This document shows, in pieces, positions 41,737 through 50,492 of a stretch of 64,000 nt of DNA. The notes under the pieces were generated by a model, which did no database searches, was not told the DNA's origin, and was given only the letters and a program-made list of their open reading frames with translations. The DNA is from JAAYYM01 sp964638005. GTDB taxonomy: Bacteria; Bacillota; Clostridia; Lachnospirales; Lachnospiraceae. The position numbers were made by a program, and so were the translations under genes. The first letter of the stretch is position 1. Every line of letters begins with the position of its first letter. The DNA lies in the NCBI GenBank assembly GCA_964638005.1, contig CAZWXS010000005.1, positions 1 through 64,000 of the forward strand, read 5' to 3'.

Positions 41737-42662
41737 TATGCCACCTCTCCATTCTTTAATATCTTAAGCAAATGCTTTACGTCTTTATCAAAATAAATCT
41801 TCCACGCGGCTCTCAGAAAAACAAATACCGTAATACGTCCCTTCATATCCACATCCGTCTCAAATACCGCTTCATCAAAATGTGGTGTTACATGCAGTCC
41901 GCCCTCAAAAACGGGATAAAGGATTCCCAATACTGCCAATATGGAGCCTGTCGCTGCTGGATCCTCTGTTCCGATCTCCAGATTGATCTGCATCTTCCTC
42001 GGCTTGACATGTCGAAGCAGCGCCCCCGTCTGTCCGAACAACAGCCGCAGTACCGCCTGATTATGCTCATCCTGCAGTAGTTGACTGTAATATTCAACTT
42101 TCTGTCCCATTGAAATAATATTATCACAAATTTTCCTAATTGTATATCTGATATTGGAAAAAAAGTTGTACAACATTTTAACGAAACGTTTTAATTTGGA
42201 CAGAAAAGACTCTTTTTGTTCTTTTTCCGTTTGTTCTTCCGTCGTCTCACACGCTTCCGGCTGTTCTTCTGCACTCTCACATGCTTTCGACTGTCCTTCT
42301 GCATACTCCCATTCCTCCGGAAACAGCTCTTCTTCCGTTGTCTGCTTTTCGACTGTCTCTTTCAGCGCCTGTGGTGCGGACACCTTTTCCTTTTTGGGCT
42401 TAATCTTCCGCTTCCTATACCGAATACCGAATATCCGGATCACCTTTTTGAGTTCGCCTTCTTCATAGGATACCCGCATACTGATAATATGTAACAACCA
42501 CGATATCCTGCCCGCCGCCGTCAGGTCTCCGTGATAATGCAGGGTGCCCCTGTATCGGATGGGAACAAAGAACACCAGCAAGACCGTAAACAGAATCAAT
42601 GCCAGAACTGATAACAGAATGATACCTATGATTTTCAATATGAGCAAGATTACAGATAGCAT
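41736..42662 (-). CDS. DUF2953 (YtfI-like) membrane protein
   Basis: 308 residues: one N-terminal hydrophobic region (about 1-33), a beta-rich stretch with VPIRYRGTLHYHGDL and GRISWLLHIISMRVSYEEG, then an acidic, low-complexity insert of repeated SAEEQ-type units (about 105-150) that looks disordered, and a C-terminal domain with LRLLFGQTGALLRHVKPRKM. The family accompanies ytfJ in spore formers; biochemical role unknown. Its end touches the ytfJ start by one base. Confidence 0.88.
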   Translation of the reverse strand: MLSVILLILKIIGIILLSVLALILFTVLLVFFVPIRYRGTLHYHGDLTAAGRISWLLHIISMRVSYEEGELKKVIRIFGIRYRKRKIKPKKEKVSAPQALKETVEKQTTEEELFPEEWEYAEGQSKACESAEEQPEACETTEEQTEKEQKESFLSKLKRFVKMLYNFFSNIRYTIRKICDNIISMGQKVEYYSQLLQDEHNQAVLRLLFGQTGALLRHVKPRKMQINLEIGTEDPAATGSILAVLGILYPVFEGGLHVTPHFDEAVFETDVDMKGRITVFVFLRAAWKIYFDKDVKHLLKILKNGEVA

Positions 42663-42976
42663 TCTTTATCCTCCAAATATGACCTCAGATTCTCATAACT
42701 GCCGGTCTTTTGATATATGTCTTCAATGATTGCCTGTACAAGCTTCATGGCTTCTCTTTTTCCATTCGCAAGACCTACCACATAGATATCTTCTGTATGA
42801 TAGTAATCCTGCATCACTACGGCACTGTGACAGATATCGAATACATCCGTCCCGTTCGCGGCAAGCATAATCAGATATGTGCCTACCATACCCGCATTAT
42901 GCTTAAGATTCCATATGATCTTATCCTTTTTATCTGAAAGCTGATCGCTGATATACAGCTCTTTATAAAAATACAT
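42650..42976 (-). CDS. Hypothetical protein, 108 residues
   Basis: Not recognised. A mixed alpha/beta protein with no membrane segment or signal: KDKIIWNLKHNAGMVGTYLIML at the front and GLANGKREAMKLVQAIIEDIYQ in the middle. The RBS GGAGG is 6 bases before ATG 42976 and the end overlaps the DUF2953 gene by 13 bases, so it probably leads a three-gene unit with DUF2953 and ytfJ. A promoter (43012-43040) lies upstream. Confidence 0.8.
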   Translation of the reverse strand: MYFYKELYISDQLSDKKDKIIWNLKHNAGMVGTYLIMLAANGTDVFDICHSAVVMQDYYHTEDIYVVGLANGKREAMKLVQAIIEDIYQKTGSYENLRSYLEDKECYL

Positions 42977-43011
42977 GGTTGGCCTCCGAGGGATGTTTAT
43001 AATTAGCGTAT

Positions 43012-43040
43012 ATTTTATCGTGAATTCAGCAAAGTCTCAA
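43012..43040 (-). promoter_or_regulatory. Promoter of the hypothetical-DUF2953-ytfJ unit
   Basis: Minus-strand -35 TTGAGA (43035-43040), 17-base spacer and -10 TAAAAT (43012-43017), about 36 bases before the 108-residue gene. Confidence 0.65.
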
Positions 43041-43131
43041 ACATCTGACTCTGCTTCATCGCGTATATTGTATCATAACCCCTTCGAAGTTTCCATAAAT
43101 CTTTCCGGAAATGTTTGTGAAAATTATTGCG

Positions 43132-43160
43132 TTGACAAGATTCGCGAAAGTTTCTATACT
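43132..43160 (+). promoter_or_regulatory. Promoter of the HD-GYP gene
   Basis: -35 TTGACA (43132-43137), 17-base spacer, -10 TATACT (43155-43160), giving a short leader of about 28 bases with GGGAGGG as RBS. Confidence 0.85.
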
Positions 43161-43194
43161 AAAATCAGGCAGATAAACGGGAGGGATGTATCTT

Positions 43195-44253
43195 ATGGAA
43201 ATGATCGCATCTATTGCTTTAAAACCCCAAATGGAATTGGCTGAGGACGTCGCTGACTACCAGGGTAAAATCATCATGAAGAAGAATACCGTATTAGACA
43301 TTCATATGATTAAGAAAATACAGGCTCATTCCATTACAAGCGTCTATATCAAAGAGGCTGAAGACTATCTTCCCACCTATTTTGAAAAGTTAAAGGTCAG
43401 CAAGCTGTTTAAACAGTTTGAAGAGGTTTATGCTGCTAATCTGACTGCATGGAAGGTATCTGTCGATTCCTTTATCTATAAGAAAGTCCCGATGAATAAT
43501 GCGGATTTGTTAAAGTTGACAGATAACATCATCGCTCATTTTGCAAAACAAAAATCCACTATTATCGATATGCTCTATGTTCTTCAGCATGATGAGACTG
43601 ATTTGACCTATGCGCACTGCCTGAATGTCGCACTGTTGTGTAACACCTTCGGATACTGGCTGCGTTTTAACGAGGAACAGATGAATACCCTGATTCTCTG
43701 TGGTTTTTATTATGACATCGGTAAATTCCTGCTTCCGAATGATATCATATGGAAAAAAGGAAAGCTAAATAATCTTGAGTTTGATCTTGTGAAGACGCAT
43801 GCATTTCACGGATACCACATCATCAGAGGACTGGATATCGACGATCATATCAAAAGGGCTGCGCTGATGCATCACGAGCGCTGTGACGGTTCAGGATATC
43901 CGCAGAAGCTGGCGTTGTCCGACATCGATCCATATGCCAAGATGATTGCAATCTTAGACTCTTATGAAGCCATGACCTCCTTCCGTTCTTACCGGGAGCC
44001 GATGTGTCCCTTCAAGGTCATCAGCATCTTTGAAAATGAGGGTCTGCAGAAATATGATGCCGGATATATCATGACATTTCTGGAGCGTATGGTTCAGGAA
44101 TACCTGAACAAACAGGTGCGGCTCAGCGACGGGCGCGAAGGTGTCGTTGTCTTTGTCAACCAGCAGGCATTGTCAAGACCCATGGTACACTGCGGCGATG
44201 ATTATGTGGATTTGTCACAAAACCGTTCATTATCCATTGAAGCACTTTTATAA
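43195..44253 (+). CDS. HD-GYP domain protein with one altered metal ligand
   Basis: About 352 residues. An N-terminal region of about 120 residues (DUF3391-like look, KIQAHSITSVYIKE) is followed by an HD-GYP domain: His in LTYAHCLNVA, then YYDIGKFLLPNDI where the family has HDIGK, KTHAFHGYHII, MHHERCDGSGYP and DSYEAMTSFRSYR. The HD His is Tyr here, while the remaining metal-site residues and GYP are present. HD-GYP proteins usually degrade cyclic di-GMP; with the ligand changed, weak activity or a receptor role is possible. The start is ATG 43195, 9 bases after GGGAGGG; an ATG at 43186 touches it. Confidence 0.88.
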   Translation: MEMIASIALKPQMELAEDVADYQGKIIMKKNTVLDIHMIKKIQAHSITSVYIKEAEDYLPTYFEKLKVSKLFKQFEEVYAANLTAWKVSVDSFIYKKVPMNNADLLKLTDNIIAHFAKQKSTIIDMLYVLQHDETDLTYAHCLNVALLCNTFGYWLRFNEEQMNTLILCGFYYDIGKFLLPNDIIWKKGKLNNLEFDLVKTHAFHGYHIIRGLDIDDHIKRAALMHHERCDGSGYPQKLALSDIDPYAKMIAILDSYEAMTSFRSYREPMCPFKVISIFENEGLQKYDAGYIMTFLERMVQEYLNKQVRLSDGREGVVVFVNQQALSRPMVHCGDDYVDLSQNRSLSIEALL

Positions 44254-44272
44254 TGACATAGATGATACAGAT

Positions 44273-44315
44273 AAAAGAAGAAGCCGATTTCATATCCGAA
44301 TCGGCTTCTTCTTTT
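44273..44315. terminator. Bidirectional terminator between HD-GYP and Nudix genes
   Basis: Perfect 17-bp inverted repeat (44273-44289 and 44299-44315) with a 9-base loop, A-rich on one arm and T-rich on the other; lies between convergent genes. Confidence 0.93.
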
Positions 44316-44316
44316 G

Positions 44317-44769
44317 TTAAAAATACTTTTTGTTGCCCCAAAGGTTGCTCTTCTTGAGATCCAGATATTCATTATAGGCCCTTTCAAGTATCTGCTTTTC
44401 ATTTGCAAACTTCAGCAGATGATGCGCCTCATGATACTTGTAATATCCGGAATCCATGAAGTATTCCTCACGTTGTGGTTTGCTGAAATAACTGTCAGCC
44501 ATCATCAGATACCAGTGTACATCCTTTTCTACGGTATCCTCGGGTACGGTAAATGTGTATTGACTTTTTCCTATGTATTTGATTATAGATGCATTTACAC
44601 CCGTTTCTTCAAGAACCTCTCTGGTCGCGGTATCCTTATACCCCTCGCCCTCTTCTACGGTTCCCTTTGGCAACACCCAGCCCTCATACTTGTTCTTATA
44701 GTTCTTGTATAGGACTAAAATCTTACCACGAAATATCACCACACCGCCACAGCTCGTTGCTTCAATCAT
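44317..44769 (-). CDS. NUDIX hydrolase
   Basis: 150 residues; the Nudix box is GTVEEGEGYKDTATREVLEETGV (key residues G, E, REVLEE, G), near residues 37-59. WVLPKGTVEEGE is typical of diadenosine-polyphosphate or nucleotide-sugar hydrolases, but the substrate cannot be named. GGAGGG lies 6 bases before ATG 44769. It has its own promoter (44813-44842) containing a palindrome in the spacer. Confidence 0.92.
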   Translation of the reverse strand: MIEATSCGGVVIFRGKILVLYKNYKNKYEGWVLPKGTVEEGEGYKDTATREVLEETGVNASIIKYIGKSQYTFTVPEDTVEKDVHWYLMMADSYFSKPQREEYFMDSGYYKYHEAHHLLKFANEKQILERAYNEYLDLKKSNLWGNKKYF

Positions 44770-44812
44770 TGCAATCCCTCCTGTCGTCTGGTGGGTCCTA
44801 AGACTTATTCAC

Positions 44813-44842
44813 AGTATATCATGTGCCGTACGGCAACGTCAA
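44813..44842 (-). promoter_or_regulatory. Promoter of the Nudix gene with a palindrome in the spacer
   Basis: Minus-strand -35 TTGACG (44837-44842), 18-base spacer, -10 TATACT (44813-44818). The spacer holds a perfect 12-bp palindrome, TGCCGTACGGCA (44824-44835), a possible repressor site. Confidence 0.75.
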
Positions 44843-44898
44843 GCAGCCGCAAAGCATGACACGCAAAGGGATACAGCCATATCCGTCATATAATTTTA

Positions 44899-46383
44899 TT
44901 ATTGAAAATATGCATCAAAAATCCGCTTAGCCATCGGCACAGCATATTCTCCGCCCGAACCGGCGCCCTCCACAACGATCGTAACGGTCACTGACTTCGT
45001 CCCCATCGTTGCATAGCCGGTAAACCATGCATGACTCTCACTCTTATCCGTGCTGTACTCTGCAGATCCGGTCTTGCCCGCTGCCTCGTACGCTGCTCCC
45101 TTGAGCTTCGTTCCTGTACCGGACTGCACAACTTCCTTCATAAAGGATTGCAGGATTTCTGCCTCTTCTGTCGACATCAGCCTTCCATAAGTATCAGGCT
45201 TATATTCCCTGATCACATCCCGATTATAGTTCTCAATCTGTTCCACCACATAAGGCTTCATCAAAACACCGTCTTTTGCAATTGCAGACGTAATCATTGC
45301 CATATGAATCGGTGTAACCTGTGTCTTGCCCTGTCCGATGGCAGTCTGCATGACCTCTTCCAGATCCGAATTCTGGTTGATCGGCACATAGCTCTGCTTA
45401 TAGCTGAGGCTCAAAGGCAATTCCGTGTTGAAAAGCAGTTCCTTACAGGTTTCCTCGAATTTTTTCCGGTTCAGACCTGTGCTGATGTTCGCGTAGGATG
45501 AATTACAGGAATCTGCAAAGGACTGCTTCAGATCCACCTCTCCGTGACTGATGCCGTGATAGCAATTGATGACCTGACCATCCTTTTCAAAATGTCCCGG
45601 ACAGCTAAACTCATAGGTCCCGTAATCTTCCATATGCTCGCGCAGATACTCCAGTGTCGTAATGATCTTAAAGGTCGAACCGCCCGGATACAATCCCTGT
45701 GTTGCACGATTGACGAGAGCACCCTTCTCGGTATCGGCTGTCACACTCTCCCACTCCGCCGCTATAGTATTCGGATCATAGTCCGGCTTTGATACCATTG
45801 CAAGGATCTTGCCTGTCTCAGGTTCCATAACAACCACTGCGCCCTTATAGACACCCAATGCTTCGCCTGCAGTCTGCTGTAACTTGGGATCAAGCGTAGT
45901 AATCACATTGTCTCCGATGTTCTTTTCCTCTGAAATCGTATTCTGCAGCCGCTCGGTCACAAATGCGTTGGAAGTCAGCAGATTAAAATTCTCCATATAT
46001 TCGATTCCCATCTTACCGTGTGTGGAAAAGCCGACAATATGGGCAAATAAAGCTCCGTACGGATAATTTCTCGTCTCAGTCTTGTCCGCATTCACAATTG
46101 TTTCTGCCAACACTTCCCGATTGGCAGAATAGATCTTTCCGCGTACAACCTTTTCTGCTAACAGTTCCTGTCTGGAGTTGTATGAATTGTTAATGACCTC
46201 GCCGCTGTCAACTGCGATAAAATACATCAGATATCCGATCATGACAATAAAAAGCGCAACAAACACATAGGTAATGTTCGCAATTTCCCGATTACCCTTT
46301 TGCTGTCCCTTTTTAACGTTTTTCTTTTTAAGATTCGTTTCTTCTTCGCTTCTTTGTGTTCTGTTTCGTCTTCCGAACATCAT
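44899..46383 (-). CDS. Penicillin-binding protein transpeptidase (class B)
   Basis: 494 residues: a basic cytoplasmic N terminus with NLKKKNVKKGQQKG, one membrane anchor (about 38-58, VFVALFIVMIGYLMYF), a short dimerisation region, then the transpeptidase with active-site Ser in GGSTFKI, SxN in SCNSSYA and KTG in AGKTGSAEYS. It is similar to PbpA of actinobacteria and clostridia and cross-links peptidoglycan. It overlaps the FtsW/RodA-type gene by 56 bases and probably works with that glycosyltransferase as a SEDS-bPBP pair. Confidence 0.92.
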   Translation of the reverse strand: MMFGRRNRTQRSEEETNLKKKNVKKGQQKGNREIANITYVFVALFIVMIGYLMYFIAVDSGEVINNSYNSRQELLAEKVVRGKIYSANREVLAETIVNADKTETRNYPYGALFAHIVGFSTHGKMGIEYMENFNLLTSNAFVTERLQNTISEEKNIGDNVITTLDPKLQQTAGEALGVYKGAVVVMEPETGKILAMVSKPDYDPNTIAAEWESVTADTEKGALVNRATQGLYPGGSTFKIITTLEYLREHMEDYGTYEFSCPGHFEKDGQVINCYHGISHGEVDLKQSFADSCNSSYANISTGLNRKKFEETCKELLFNTELPLSLSYKQSYVPINQNSDLEEVMQTAIGQGKTQVTPIHMAMITSAIAKDGVLMKPYVVEQIENYNRDVIREYKPDTYGRLMSTEEAEILQSFMKEVVQSGTGTKLKGAAYEAAGKTGSAEYSTDKSESHAWFTGYATMGTKSVTVTIVVEGAGSGGEYAVPMAKRIFDAYFQ

Positions 46384-47680
46384 CGTCCACCCTTAAAATA
46401 TATAGTCCCTGTATGATTGCAAACATAATCAGCGTTGTTAATACCGAGGTTCCTCCGTAACTCACAAGCGGAAGTGTCACACCCGTAAGCGGAATGAACT
46501 TTGTCACACCTCCTATAGTCAGAAAGACCTGAAATCCATACATGACCGCCAACCCGACTGCAATCAGCTTATAAAATTCATCCTTCAGCTTCATCGAAAT
46601 ATTCATGAACATCACAAAGCAGCTGACGCACACCAGAATCAGACAGGCTCCGAAAATACCGCCCAGCTCCTCCGAAATCGCCGCAAATATGAAGTCTGCC
46701 TCAACTACCGGTATCTTATTCGGTGCCCCCTGCTCAAGTCCCATGCCAAACCAGCCTCCGGTTCCGATTGCAAATAACGACTGTGCAATCTGATATCCTG
46801 CATTCTCAATCGTTCCCAACGGATCCTTCCATGCCTGTACACGAACACGTACATGTGAAAACAGCTTGTATGCGACCATCGACGCACCCGCTCCGCCTGC
46901 CAGACCGAGCAGCAGATAAAGAGGATTCTTGGTTGCAACATAGATCATGACAAAATAGACGATAAAAAAGATCAAGGCACTTCCCAGATCCTTGGAACAT
47001 ACCAGAATCAGTACATGTGCACCTGCAACCGCTGCCGTTATGATTACGTGCAGAAAATCCGACGACTTGGCAAGCATTCCCGCAATCGCAAGAACAAAAA
47101 GGATCTTTACGAACTCCGAGGGCTGGAAGGTATAGCCTCCGATGGAGTAAGATATCTTAGAGCCATTCGTAACCTGTCCCAAAATCATGACGATTCCAAG
47201 TGCTCCGATACCTGCAAGCGCATATATCCATGCAAATTTACTGATGATTTTTATCTTTCTGACCAAAAACGGAATAAACATCGTCAGGATCGTAGACACG
47301 ACCACGATCTTGAACTGCTTGACAGATTTGTCATAGGAAAGCCTTGTCAGTATAACAAAACTGACTGTTAATAACAGACACATATTGTTGACGATCAAAC
47401 GATTGGCCTTCGGATAAATTACACGGTACAACGCAATGGTTGCAAACAGAGTAATCTGTTGAAGTGCATAGAATATGATCAGCATGGAATTCTTGGTTTC
47501 CAGACAGAGTACCACAAAAGAAACGAAATGTATCAGAAACATCAAAACATTCTGTCTGATGTAGATACCGTTTCGTTCGTCCTCAGTCGCATATCGAAAT
47601 ACCGTAAAACATTCGAGCGTGTAAAATGCCATAAATAAAATAATGGCATATTTAGAAAACTCGATGATCATATTAGCCAT
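46328..47680 (-). CDS. FtsW/RodA/SpoVE family SEDS glycosyltransferase
   Basis: 450 residues with about 10-12 membrane segments and conserved SEDS phrases: GGYTFQPSEFVKILFVLAIAG, CSKDLGSALIFF (with the important Asp), GWFGMGLEQG and the C-terminal PLTGVTLPLVSYGGTSVLTTL. It polymerises lipid II into glycan strands. The extra N-terminal segment is longer than in RodA. The cognate transpeptidase gene overlaps its end. Whether it serves division or elongation cannot be decided from sequence. RBS GGGGAG 10 bases before ATG 47680. Confidence 0.92.
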   Translation of the reverse strand: MANMIIEFSKYAIILFMAFYTLECFTVFRYATEDERNGIYIRQNVLMFLIHFVSFVVLCLETKNSMLIIFYALQQITLFATIALYRVIYPKANRLIVNNMCLLLTVSFVILTRLSYDKSVKQFKIVVVSTILTMFIPFLVRKIKIISKFAWIYALAGIGALGIVMILGQVTNGSKISYSIGGYTFQPSEFVKILFVLAIAGMLAKSSDFLHVIITAAVAGAHVLILVCSKDLGSALIFFIVYFVMIYVATKNPLYLLLGLAGGAGASMVAYKLFSHVRVRVQAWKDPLGTIENAGYQIAQSLFAIGTGGWFGMGLEQGAPNKIPVVEADFIFAAISEELGGIFGACLILVCVSCFVMFMNISMKLKDEFYKLIAVGLAVMYGFQVFLTIGGVTKFIPLTGVTLPLVSYGGTSVLTTLIMFAIIQGLYILRVDDDVRKTKQNTKKRRRNES

Positions 47681-47682
47681 TT

Positions 47683-49878
47683 TTACTCTACTCCCCTTGA
47701 AAAATGTCCCTTAGTAAACTCCGTAACCGGAGGTTGCATATCCGATGTCTCCCTGTATAGCGCTGCCGCATACCACTTTGCAATCTGAAGTGCATCTTCC
47801 GTTTTTTCATCCGTAAAGCCCAGCCGCAGACTTTCAAATCCCATACTCTTGATCTTTGACAATTCATTGTGCAGGGACAACGGTACACTGTTATAGATTA
47901 CATTATAACACTCGCTGCAGCAATTCTTAACATGTAATTTCTTCTGATACCGATCCTTTAACATCATTCCCGAAACCTTCTGATGTACACACTCCTTCAG
48001 TGTTCCCATGATGCATTGTGCGGTCACCATCATCGGTATGGATCCGTAAATCGGCATTTCACAATCTGTACGATCAAGCTGCCGTATTTCTCGTTCATTC
48101 AGTTCCAAGGGCATCGTAAAGTGCCTGCATCCGAATCGACGCAGCTGCTCTCTTGCCGGAGTGTTCATGGCATACAGATAGTAATCTGACAGAATATCTC
48201 CCTGATACTTGATCTGTTGCAGCAGATAGAGCCATTCATAATTCTGTACGGATACACCTGCAACTTCCGACCGATTCAGATATTGCAGCAGTCTCTCTCG
48301 TTTCTTTCCTTCGTAATGGCGGCAAATGACAGGCAGCGCCAAATATACTTCCTTTCCTGCATCATGTACCATCCTGATTGCTGCATCGATGGATTCGATG
48401 TCTGCATAGGACAGATAGATGCGTTTGATTTCCTCTATCATACATAACGATTTCAACAGTTCAAATGATTCAACGGATGCAGTCAGATATGGCGGATTAT
48501 GGCGCATTTCTACAGACTCAACAGATTCTCTGCCATGCACCTGAAAGTCTCCCTTAGTCGTTTTTTCTCTCCGGTAAGACGCCGTCAACACTTCCATCAG
48601 CTGCTCGATTCCCTGTCTGCGCAATTCATTCAGCTGCTTGACAGGCATAAAGATATCTTCCTCAGCTTCTACATCTATCTGTGTCAGTTCAAATAAAGTA
48701 TTTCCCATCTTATTCAGCTGCTTGAGAATGCTCTCGTGGTCAAGAGGTCTGTTCAGTGCCTTTGATACGATTTCTCCCAACACCTCAACCTCTGCATTTT
48801 CAGTATGCAGCTGCAGTCTTGCGGGTTCATTTTTCTTCAGCATGACACGCATGGAAGCCGGAAGGCGTGCCGCATGATTGACATAAGTGTCATATAATTT
48901 ACTAAAGGCATCTGCATCATCTGTCTCATAACTCGGTTTTTTAAGAGACAGCATGTCCCTTCCGTTTTTCTTCAGATAATATCCCTCAGAGCTGCCGCTT
49001 CTTGTATAAAGTCTGCGAAGTTCCTCATAATCACTTCGTTCCACATAATAGTTCTGACTTTCCGCCAGATTCAGATAGCGATCTATATATTTGCGGTACA
49101 TACGTGTCACACCGGCTACATATTCCGGACGTTTCATACGTCCTTCAATCTTAAAGGAAGTAATGCCTGCCTCTATCATATCCGGAATCAGTTCGATCGT
49201 ACACATATCCTTTAGGCTGAGTATATACTGTTCTCCTTCACGATTCAGCTTCTTTCCGTCATACTCGATATCATAAGGAAGCCTGCACGGCTGGGCACAT
49301 CTTCCCCTGTTACCGCTCCTGCCGCCAATCAAACTGGAAAAAAGACATTTTCCGGAATAGCTGTAGCATATGGCACCGTGTATAAAGCACTCGATCTGTA
49401 CATCCGTGTGTTCTGAAATTTGCTTCAGTTCCTTAAGAGATAACTCTCTTGCCGGTACAACCTGTTCCACGCCCAGTTCCTGCATAAGCAGGACACCCTC
49501 TTTTGCGGTAATCGTCATCTGCGTACTGGCATGTACAGGCATATTCGGAAAACAGTTTCTGATTACGGATACAGCTCCGATATCCTGCACGATAACAGCA
49601 TCCAGTCCCGCCAGATAATATGGCTCAAGATATTCCGGCAGCTCTTTTATTTCTGTTTCCTTCATCAGAGTATTCACTGTCAGATAGACCTTTCTGCCAT
49701 GCAGATGGGCATAATCAACCGCCCGAAGCAATTCCTCTTCGGTAAAATTCTTTGCATATGCTCTGGCACCGAATCGGCTTCCTCCGACATAAACAGCATC
49801 AGCTCCTGCCTCTATTGCAGCAACAAAGCTCTCATAACTCCCTGCTGGTGCCAGTAATTCTATCTTTTTAGACTCCAT
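47683..49878 (-). CDS. U32 family peptidase/hydroxylase-like protein (RlhA/TrhP type)
   Basis: About 731 residues: KIELLAPAGSYESFVAAIEAGADAVYVG at the front, the U32 Cys pattern CFIHGAICYSYSGKCLFSS and GNRGRCAQPCRLPY around residue 170-200, then DUF3656 and a C-terminal Cys pair NCCSECYN. E. coli relatives YegQ/YdcP carry out tRNA and 23S rRNA hydroxylation, and long members with DUF3656 resemble YdcP (RlhA). Which RNA is modified here is unknown. Start ATG 49878 has AGGAG 4 bases upstream; the terminator of zapA lies upstream of it. Confidence 0.88.
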   Translation of the reverse strand: MESKKIELLAPAGSYESFVAAIEAGADAVYVGGSRFGARAYAKNFTEEELLRAVDYAHLHGRKVYLTVNTLMKETEIKELPEYLEPYYLAGLDAVIVQDIGAVSVIRNCFPNMPVHASTQMTITAKEGVLLMQELGVEQVVPARELSLKELKQISEHTDVQIECFIHGAICYSYSGKCLFSSLIGGRSGNRGRCAQPCRLPYDIEYDGKKLNREGEQYILSLKDMCTIELIPDMIEAGITSFKIEGRMKRPEYVAGVTRMYRKYIDRYLNLAESQNYYVERSDYEELRRLYTRSGSSEGYYLKKNGRDMLSLKKPSYETDDADAFSKLYDTYVNHAARLPASMRVMLKKNEPARLQLHTENAEVEVLGEIVSKALNRPLDHESILKQLNKMGNTLFELTQIDVEAEEDIFMPVKQLNELRRQGIEQLMEVLTASYRREKTTKGDFQVHGRESVESVEMRHNPPYLTASVESFELLKSLCMIEEIKRIYLSYADIESIDAAIRMVHDAGKEVYLALPVICRHYEGKKRERLLQYLNRSEVAGVSVQNYEWLYLLQQIKYQGDILSDYYLYAMNTPAREQLRRFGCRHFTMPLELNEREIRQLDRTDCEMPIYGSIPMMVTAQCIMGTLKECVHQKVSGMMLKDRYQKKLHVKNCCSECYNVIYNSVPLSLHNELSKIKSMGFESLRLGFTDEKTEDALQIAKWYAAALYRETSDMQPPVTEFTKGHFSRGVE

Positions 49879-49916
49879 AACACTCCTATATTCCGAAAAA
49901 ATGTCCTTTGATGTGG

Positions 49917-49940
49917 AAAAGGCTGTCTTTCGACAGCCCC
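49917..49940 (-). terminator. Terminator after zapA
   Basis: Hairpin with 7-bp stem GGCTGTC/GACAGCC (49921-49927 and 49932-49938); on the minus strand it is followed by four T. It ends the zapA transcript before the U32 gene. Confidence 0.75.
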
Positions 49941-49998
49941 TCTCCCAATACACCTACTTTTTCATAAACCCGATAAAGTCCGGGTCAAACTCACTGAA

Positions 49999-50406
49999 TC
50001 ACTTTTTCTTATCATTTAATTCCGTCTCAAGCTTCATGATACGCTTCTGCATATCCATCATCTCATCCTTCGCACCCTTTGAAGACTTCTCTGCATTTTC
50101 AAGCTTGATCTGGGTGGAAATCAATTCATGCTTCAGATCGTATAATTCCTTATCCTTGAGATCAAGTTCCTCTTCCAGATGATTGATCTGTTTCTTTGCC
50201 TTGAAATAATCATCAGCCATATTGAGCTGCAGCAAAGTATTCTGTGTATCAAGCGGCTGTCGACGAAATGCATCCATCTTATTATACTCTGCTATCTTGT
50301 TATTGATGTAAGTCGCTACCTTCTGCAGGTATTCTTCGCTCTCATAGCCACTTAATGTAAAGACCTTACCGCCTATCAATACTTCAGTATCAACCTTAGA
50401 AGACAT
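49999..50406 (-). CDS. zapA: Cell division protein ZapA
   Basis: About 135 residues: the N-terminal ZapA domain (TEVLIGGKVFTLSGYESEEYLQKVATYINNKI) and a long C-terminal coiled coil (about 75-135). ZapA cross-links FtsZ protofilaments at the septum. The clostridial form with the long coiled coil is typical. Start ATG 50406 (MSSKVD); a GTG two codons upstream is the alternative. It has its own promoter (50458-50485) and terminator. Confidence 0.88.
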   Translation of the reverse strand: MSSKVDTEVLIGGKVFTLSGYESEEYLQKVATYINNKIAEYNKMDAFRRQPLDTQNTLLQLNMADDYFKAKKQINHLEEELDLKDKELYDLKHELISTQIKLENAEKSSKGAKDEMMDMQKRIMKLETELNDKKK

Positions 50407-50457
50407 ACCCACACCCCACTATGCACGATACAATGAATAAAAATAACCACAATACAA

Positions 50458-50485
50458 ATTATATCAAAAATTTGAAATAATACAA
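50458..50485 (-). promoter_or_regulatory. Promoter of zapA
   Basis: Minus-strand -35 TTGTAT (50480-50485), 16-base spacer and -10 TATAAT (50458-50463), between ruvB and zapA. Confidence 0.7.
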
Positions 50486-50492
50486 CCCCAAA

